Positions 58,793 through 64,000 of a stretch of 64,000 bases of DNA are shown in pieces. This DNA is from Ulota crispa. Taxonomy: Eukaryota > Streptophyta > Bryopsida > Orthotrichales > Orthotrichaceae. Each line of letters begins with the position of its first letter. Position 1 is the first letter of the stretch. Both the position numbers and the translations under genes were made by a program. The stretch lies in contig OY987251.1 in the NCBI GenBank assembly GCA_963920765.1, forward strand, positions 3,536,501 through 3,600,500. The letters run 5' to 3'. A model generated the notes under the pieces. That model did not search any database and was not told the DNA's origin. It saw only the letters and a list, made by a program, of their open reading frames with translations.

Positions 58793-58830
58793 TGCCAAAT
58801 GTGCCAAATGTGCCAAATGTGCCAAATATG
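58793..58830. repeat. TGCCAAATG repeat, four units
   Basis: Four consecutive 9-bp units, the last with one change. Confidence 0.85.
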
Positions 58831-59162
58831 CTAGATGGGGCTAAATACTCAAATTTAATACTTTGGCATTCACATCTTCTGCACACTAAATAGTGCATTT
58901 AGGTTGCTTAACAATTATGTTGTCTTACCTTAGAAAGTTACCTCATGACTTGATCACTTGGGGAGGTGCATGCCACTTTCTAGAAATTCACATGTTTTAT
59001 GGTTTGAATGATACTAGTTTGTATTTATACAAAGTTGTTGTTATCGAGTATTTATTATTGTTTATAAATATTTATTGTAATAATTATTGATGAAAATTAT
59101 TGTAGTATTAGTATACAAGCACAGATTTTGCGTGAGTTAGACATGGAGGGGTAATGTAACAT

Positions 59163-60088
59163 TTAACCCCTAAAACCTTAGGGCCTTTATTTTGTCAAAA
59201 GACACTCAAAACTGCCATTTCTATGGCAAAGAGTAATTTTTTTTGGAAATTGGTCTTTTGCATATCTAACCATAAGATCTTGTACTAGACTAGTATAAGA
59301 ATGTGTAAAAAAAATTCAAAAACTTTGACCTCACTTATTGCAAGATATTCGCCTTTAAAGTGCAAGAAATAAATTTTTTTGCACCTTGCATGACTATATT
59401 ATATAACTTTGAACTTATTTAACTTAAAATTTTTGACCCACATAGTTTTGAGGTTTATTTTTTTATGGTGAGAAATCAAGTTGAGAATCTATGGAAAAAA
59501 ATCAAAATATATATATATATATGTATTTTTCATTCCTAAAAAAAACATTAGGTAGAAGAAGGTATGAGATTGAACAAACACTTAAATTGTTAATAACCCT
59601 CCAATGGAATTGAAACACAATAATCCTAGTGATGAGATTGTTCTAGCAAGCAAACTTCACCCTTTCCAATAGTTTAAAAAAATGTTAAACTTGCATTTAA
59701 AAATGAAGTTTATAAGTTATATTTTCAAGAAGATGCTTGAATTGTCCAAGAAACAAGATTGTCCATAACTCTCTCATGACTAGTCCAAATGGAATGAATA
59801 AAAGCTTCATATGTAGAAAAAACTATAACCTATGTGAAAAAAGAAAAAGAAAAAGAAAAAACCAGATTTTGTAAAAAAAATTGTCCAATCTCTATTAAAT
59901 TTGTGCTTATTTGGGCATGAATCTTGCTCCCGGGCATAGATTGGAATAAAAATTATATTCCCCAAAAGCTAATGTGTTTTTCTATCTTCAAAAAAAGTTT
60001 CAAAAAATCAAGACAAAAATTGAGGCCATAGGTACCTACCTAAAATCCAATTTGTGCCCCAAGGGTACAACTAGGCTTTGGGGGTTAA
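59163..60088 (+). mobile_element. TTAA element, family A
   Basis: A 926-bp copy with TTAA at both ends (TTAACCCCTAAAACCTTAGG ... CTAGGCTTTGGGGGTTAA). All A-family landmarks are present in order. Non-coding; it is the last repeat before the ALOG locus. Confidence 0.85.
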
Positions 60089-60449
60089 TTGAACAAAAAA
60101 TTGATATCTCACAAATCCAATGCCCTAGAATCTAATCTTAATAAATGTACTTCATAGAACTCATAAATATTTGGTCCAAAATCTAACCTTGATGCACTAT
60201 CATTTCTGTCCTTTTTTGAAATAAGAATTACTAATTGCTTTGGTCACATTATTACTTTTTAATACTTTGCTAGGGGGCGCTTGGCATATTGTTAATTTTC
60301 TAGCCCATGGTTGGAGGGTGCTTGGTGTTTTATGTCTAGGGCTTCCTTTATTGTTTCAATTTACACCAAAAAAATCATAGAAGGTTTTGGAAAAGGTCAT
60401 GGAATTTAAATCCTCCCACTTAGTAGCACAGATTAGTAACTATTTCTAG

Positions 60450-60500
60450 TGCAAAATGTTGAGAATTTAGTGTGGGGCAGCCTAAATGCACTATTTGGTG
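60450..60500. mobile_element. Fragment of miniature element K
   Basis: GTGCAAAATGTTGAGAATTTA and GGCAGCCTAAATGCACTATT (each under the K consensus) are the inverse of the left end of the K copy at 16856. The other end is missing. Confidence 0.55.
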
Positions 60501-63101
60501 TAATTTTTCTTTTTCTTATTTTTCTTTTTTCTCTTGTAACTTAGAGTTTGAGCTAAATTAAGCCAGAGTGGACACGGGAGGGGGGAACATTGCTCTTTCA
60601 ACTGGACGTCCGTCACCTCTGACGACAGACCATCTGGGGGAGAGGGGAAGGGTTGCTGTCAAGTCCTAATAACGCACAGCAGCACGAAGTGGGATTGTGG
60701 GAACTTGCATCCTCCCCTCCATCCCCGGTTCACAGCAACAGTAGTTGCTGTCACGCCTTTCAGCCCTGATCAATCCAAAGCCTGACACCGCCCAACACCG
60801 CCCAGTTTACGCAGCAGCAGATAAAACGCAACACTTGCAGTCTCCCTGGTAATGATAATAAGTGCGTGCTTAGAATAGCCACAACGAGGGGCGAGAGACT
60901 GGAGAGTAAGTTAATAAGAAAAGGGCGAGTCAAGAGTCAAGGCCCTTGTGGGACCAACAGCAACGAAAAAACAAACAAAAAAAAGGAGTAAAAAACTGCT
61001 CCCGCTCCTTACCACCTGCATCAGATCCCGCTCCAGCCCCGTCTTCACAGGCCGGGGGGAGGGGAGGGGAGGGCCTTGAGGGTGAGTGGCAAACCAAGTC
61101 ACACACCCACTTGCGGTAAAGACCGGACAAACAAAACCAGCTTCGGAAAGCATCGGTCGAGAGAGAGAGATCTCGTGACCACTTGAAGATTCCAAGTCTC
61201 GCCACCACTGCAGCCAATTCAGGGGTGACGAGTCTACTAAGCTTATAACAAGCTCTGCCGGTGACGTAGAGTGAGTTTATTACCGCAATGTCACTAGCGT
61301 GTGGGAGGGTACTAGCCAACTAACTAGCCATTGTGTGCCGAACCGAACCCCCGCACATTTATGTTCGGCTGAAACGGAGGGCTAGTGACTAACAACACGG
61401 AGTGTTTGCGGAGCTTGCTAGATAGTACCCCAGCCTCTGACGTTGTCGGAAGCTAGCCTTTTTGACGTGTCGAAAGCTCATCGGATGCTCCTGGAGCATA
61501 AAACGCGGAAGCATGTAAGACTCGGTGGTACTTGTTGCAGGGAATCTGTTTCGAGCGGGGTTGTTTCCTTTTGGTGTTTTTGGTTTTGGACCTTTTGGTG
61601 CTTCCCGGAGATGGCGGACGGGGTCGCAAAAGCAGCTTACTCGACTTGGGTGTGACAGTGATTCTCTTTGCTTGTACGGGCACCGGGTTCGATCGAGAGG
61701 TAGCAGCAGCAGCTGATGTGGTGTATGCTGTACATGTTTCGTAGTCGAGGAGGGTTGGGCGGTGGGGTTAAGGGGGGCGACTTTAAGACGGGCAGTTCGT
61801 ATGTCAGTGCTCGCTGGCCAGCGGACTGTTGTGCAGACGTGCGTAGAATTAGCGTTGCTGGCGAGCGAGCGGCCAACCTGGAGTTTGGCTCATGTCGTAA
61901 CTTAGGTGTGGCGGAGAGTCGCGAAGACCTACTGACTACTGAGTGCCCTTGTTGTCAGTCGTTACTGACAGCTCAGCTTCCATGCAGTGTCTGAATCCGT
62001 TTCCTTTGACTCGTCTGGTGCTCCTCTAGACTCCTTTGAATCCGCTTCACGTTGCTGCTAGGTTTGCCTCCGCACTCTTCTCCATTGCAGCCTAGTTTTG
62101 CTTCATGCTCATCTGGAACAGCCACTCGTTCGTCGGGGTTCCAAAATGCTGTGGAACTCTTTGCGTAACTATGTGTGACTGTCTAGTTACTTGCTAGCAT
62201 GAGAGCGAACCCTTTGGAAGCTTTCAAATGAAGAGGTTTTGCAGAGTCAGCGCAGCTTGTTACCTACCCTCCATTGTAACTGTGAAGGAACCGCTTTTTG
62301 TACAATTCGTGCAAGGACACTGCTGTGACCGTGTCAATGCGCGGTCCGGATTTTAGAAGAAGAAAAAAGAAGTAGATCTGCAGGCCTAACTTCCTTCGTG
62401 TTGCTCGCTCTTGTTGATATACATCAGCAAGTGGGTTGTACAACTTTTATTCAGCCACTTGCAGCAGCAACGTTAATTAAGTGCGTAGGTTGACAGGACC
62501 ATCGATGATCCACCGTCCTTGGAAAATGTGTTTTTCCTCGTTTGAAGCTGTTGCTGTTTACTAGTTCTTTTCCGTCTTCAAGGACTGGTATCAGGACAGC
62601 TTCGTCTTCCTCGTTAGAAGTCTGACTGTGGAAGTTTTGGCGTGTGCTCGGTTGAGATGTTTTCAAGGGTGGTAATGAGTTGGATTGGGGCTTCGAAGTA
62701 AATGTTTCTGTTCGCCTTTGCTAGAAAAGGTTGGGGTGGGCAATGGCTACTTCAAGTGTTTGAGTCTCGTCATTCTTCATCAGCAGAAGTGCGACTGACA
62801 GTGTGAACGTACCGTCTTGCAGCTGGCTGACACAGGAACGAAGGGCCGCAGATCGTTGTCTTCGTAGACAGGGTGGAAATTCAAGAGCTTGTGGGTGTTA
62901 GCGTGAGTAGGTGATGGTTATCATCAACCTGGTGTAAGGCTATAATTTTCCTGGGGTACTTTCAAACTCTCTTCGAAAGTGATCGTGTTCATCATCGTCA
63001 GTACCAGAGCATGTTGATGTCCGACTCACATTTTCTCCATGGTGTATCAAAACTCCTCCGTTGAAGAAATCCCCCGCTGAGAGGATTCTCGACTATTCTT
63101 A
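60501..63101 (+). promoter_or_regulatory. Promoter and long 5' leader region of the ALOG gene
   Basis: Base composition changes sharply near 60.5 kb, from AT-rich repeats to mixed sequence with many CG dinucleotides, and stays so up to the ALOG start codon. No TTAA-type element or other repeat is recognisable here. A GAGA tract lies near 61158-61171, a possible GAGA-factor (BBR/BPC) site. Several short ATG-initiated frames (for example 61443-61655, 61716-61994) precede the main ATG; they look like uORFs or chance frames. ALOG genes are often driven from long regulatory regions with long untranslated leaders, so a transcription start well upstream is plausible, but I cannot place it or exclude a leader intron. 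No clear TATA box was identified. Confidence 0.5.
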
Positions 63102-63983
63102 ATGACATCTGACTTCCGCAACACCGAGTTCCGCAACATTCTGAACCAAACGGCGCCGGCCATTCAACCGGGAGATTCTGTTCGGCCGGGCGAGCGGACG
63201 GCGTTCGACCGGGCGGAGGGTCACTTTAACATGGGCGCGCTGCAACATAGGGATTCTAAGCTTGGCAACATTCGAGAGAATGACTTCGCCAGCCGGATTC
63301 AGTCCCTCATGAGTGGCGATGTGGCGCTGGGCAACTTGCAGGTCGACCATGGCGCCGGGCCGTCCACGCTGATGGGGTCCTCGCCCGGCGGCGGCATGGT
63401 GCCCAACGGCGGCATGCCGCCCGGCATGCAGGCGGACGCGCAGCAGCAGCACGATCAGAACTCGCGCGCGCCCAGCCGCTACGAGGCGCAGAAGCGGCGA
63501 GACTGGAACACGTTCGGGCAGTATCTGCGCAACCATCGGCCGCCGCTGGCGCTGACGCGGTGCACGGGCGTGCACGTCCTGGAGTTTGTGCGGTACCTGG
63601 ACCAATTCGGCAAAACCAAGGTGCACAACCCGTCGTGCCCCTTCTTCGGGCTGCCGCACCCGCCGCACCCGTGCCCGTGCCCGCTGCGGCAGGCGTGGGG
63701 CTCCCTGGACGCGCTCATCGGCAGGCTGCGGGCGGCGTTCGAGGAGAACGGCGGCAAGCCCGAGAGCAACCCGTTCGGCGCCAGGCAGGTGCGGCTGTAC
63801 CTGCGAGAGGTGCGCGAGATGCAGGCCAAGGCGCGCGGGATCGCGTACGAGAAGAAGAAGCGGAAGCGGATGCCGGCGGCGTCCGAGGGCGGCGCCAACG
63901 GGGCGTCGACAGGCATGAGCCTGAGCAACGGCGCGGGCGGCCTGAGCCCCGGCAACGTGCAAGCGCTCCCTGCCCAGCAGTAA
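63102..63983 (+). CDS. ALOG-domain (LSH/G1-like) nuclear regulator
   Basis: A 293-residue protein with an ALOG domain at about residues 124-254: a basic entry ([17 protein letters not shown]), the [20 protein letters not shown] helix, a zinc-ribbon insert in which H175, C179, C191 and C193 can bind metal, then [16 protein letters not shown]. The lysine/arginine run KKKRKR (251-256) is the expected nuclear signal. The family (LIGHT-DEPENDENT SHORT HYPOCOTYLS, G1, TAWAWA1) consists of plant DNA-binding transcriptional regulators of meristem and lateral-organ development; its core is thought to descend from tyrosine recombinases of DIRS-like retroelements. The N-terminal ~120 residues and the Gly/Ser/Asn-rich tail are low complexity, as usual. 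This ATG gives the longest frame with the whole domain; the context TTCTTAATGA is weak. No intron is needed. The second half is strongly GC-rich, unlike the AT-rich flanks. Overlapping reverse-strand frames are by-products of this GC bias. I cannot tell which paralogue it is. Confidence 0.95.
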   Translation: MTSDFRNTEFRNILNQTAPAIQPGDSVRPGERTAFDRAEGHFNMGALQHRDSKLGNIRENDFASRIQSLMSGDVALGNLQVDHGAGPSTLMGSSPGGGMVPNGGMPPGMQADAQQQHDQNSRAPSRYEAQKRRDWNTFGQYLRNHRPPLALTRCTGVHVLEFVRYLDQFGKTKVHNPSCPFFGLPHPPHPCPCPLRQAWGSLDALIGRLRAAFEENGGKPESNPFGARQVRLYLREVREMQAKARGIAYEKKKRKRMPAASEGGANGASTGMSLSNGAGGLSPGNVQALPAQQ

Positions 63984-64000
63984 GCCGGATGCGGCCGTAA

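Noticed and set aside
60911-61319. Minus-strand frames of 94 and 129 codons upstream of the ALOG gene
   Set aside because: No recognisable domain, overlapping each other in different frames; more likely promoter/leader sequence.
63099-63962. 287-codon antisense frame and other frames overlapping the ALOG gene
   Set aside because: By-products of very high GC at third positions; the sense frame carries the complete conserved domain.

Overview
The window looks like nuclear DNA of a land plant. The support is a complete ALOG-domain (LSH/G1-type) gene at the right edge, a plant-style CACTA miniature element, a decayed copy of the 5S rRNA gene, and a broken spliceosomal gene in a very AT-rich background. 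The ALOG reading frame is strongly GC-rich, has no intron and sits behind a long leader. A seedless plant (bryophyte or relative) is my best guess, but the sequence does not settle this.

Only one gene looks intact: 63102-63983 (+), with a GC-richer promoter/leader island beginning near 60.5 kb. Two further protein genes are recognisable but broken. The first is a DUF7869-like gene, possibly a DDE/RNase-H-fold transposase relative, at 22314-25299. The second is a Tc1/mariner transposase with DD34E spacing at 28667-29663. No intact RNA gene is visible; a 5S-derived sequence lies at 53720-53817.

Almost everything else is transposon-derived. The dominant component is a set of small non-autonomous elements (families A-H here, about 0.24-1.1 kb, roughly a fifth of the window by my hand estimate). 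They begin TTAACCCCTAAA and end TTTAGGGGTTAA. One copy (42122-43043) sits inside another (41928-43778), and comparison with three uninterrupted relatives shows that TTAA was duplicated on insertion. This points to a piggyBac-like (or other TTAA-targeting) mechanism. Several copies abut and share one TTAA, and one family has become a 749-bp foldback hairpin. Other groups are Helitron-like repeats with an A|TC...CTAG|T structure, several foldback elements, an hAT-like element with an 8-bp duplication, a CACTA miniature element with an empty-site match, and minisatellites including a 180-bp tandem.

Layout: 1-5.7 kb nested miniature elements; 5.7-9.5 kb TTAA elements; 10.2-11.6 kb minisatellite and Helitron-like pair; 11.8-17.4 kb C-family elements with insertions and foldbacks; 17.4-25.5 kb less AT-rich tract ending in the DUF7869-like pseudogene; 26-29.8 kb hairpins and Tc1 pseudogene; 30.9-33.9 kb C and B elements; 35.2-36.3 kb tandem repeats; 38.4-43.8 kb and 47-52 kb TTAA-element clusters around a sequence gap; 52-58.5 kb 5S-derived sequence and assorted miniature elements; 59.1-60.1 kb one A element; 60.5-64 kb the ALOG locus. 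All family names (A-L, Z) are mine. Calls rest on reading the sequence by eye; no alignment or database search was run.
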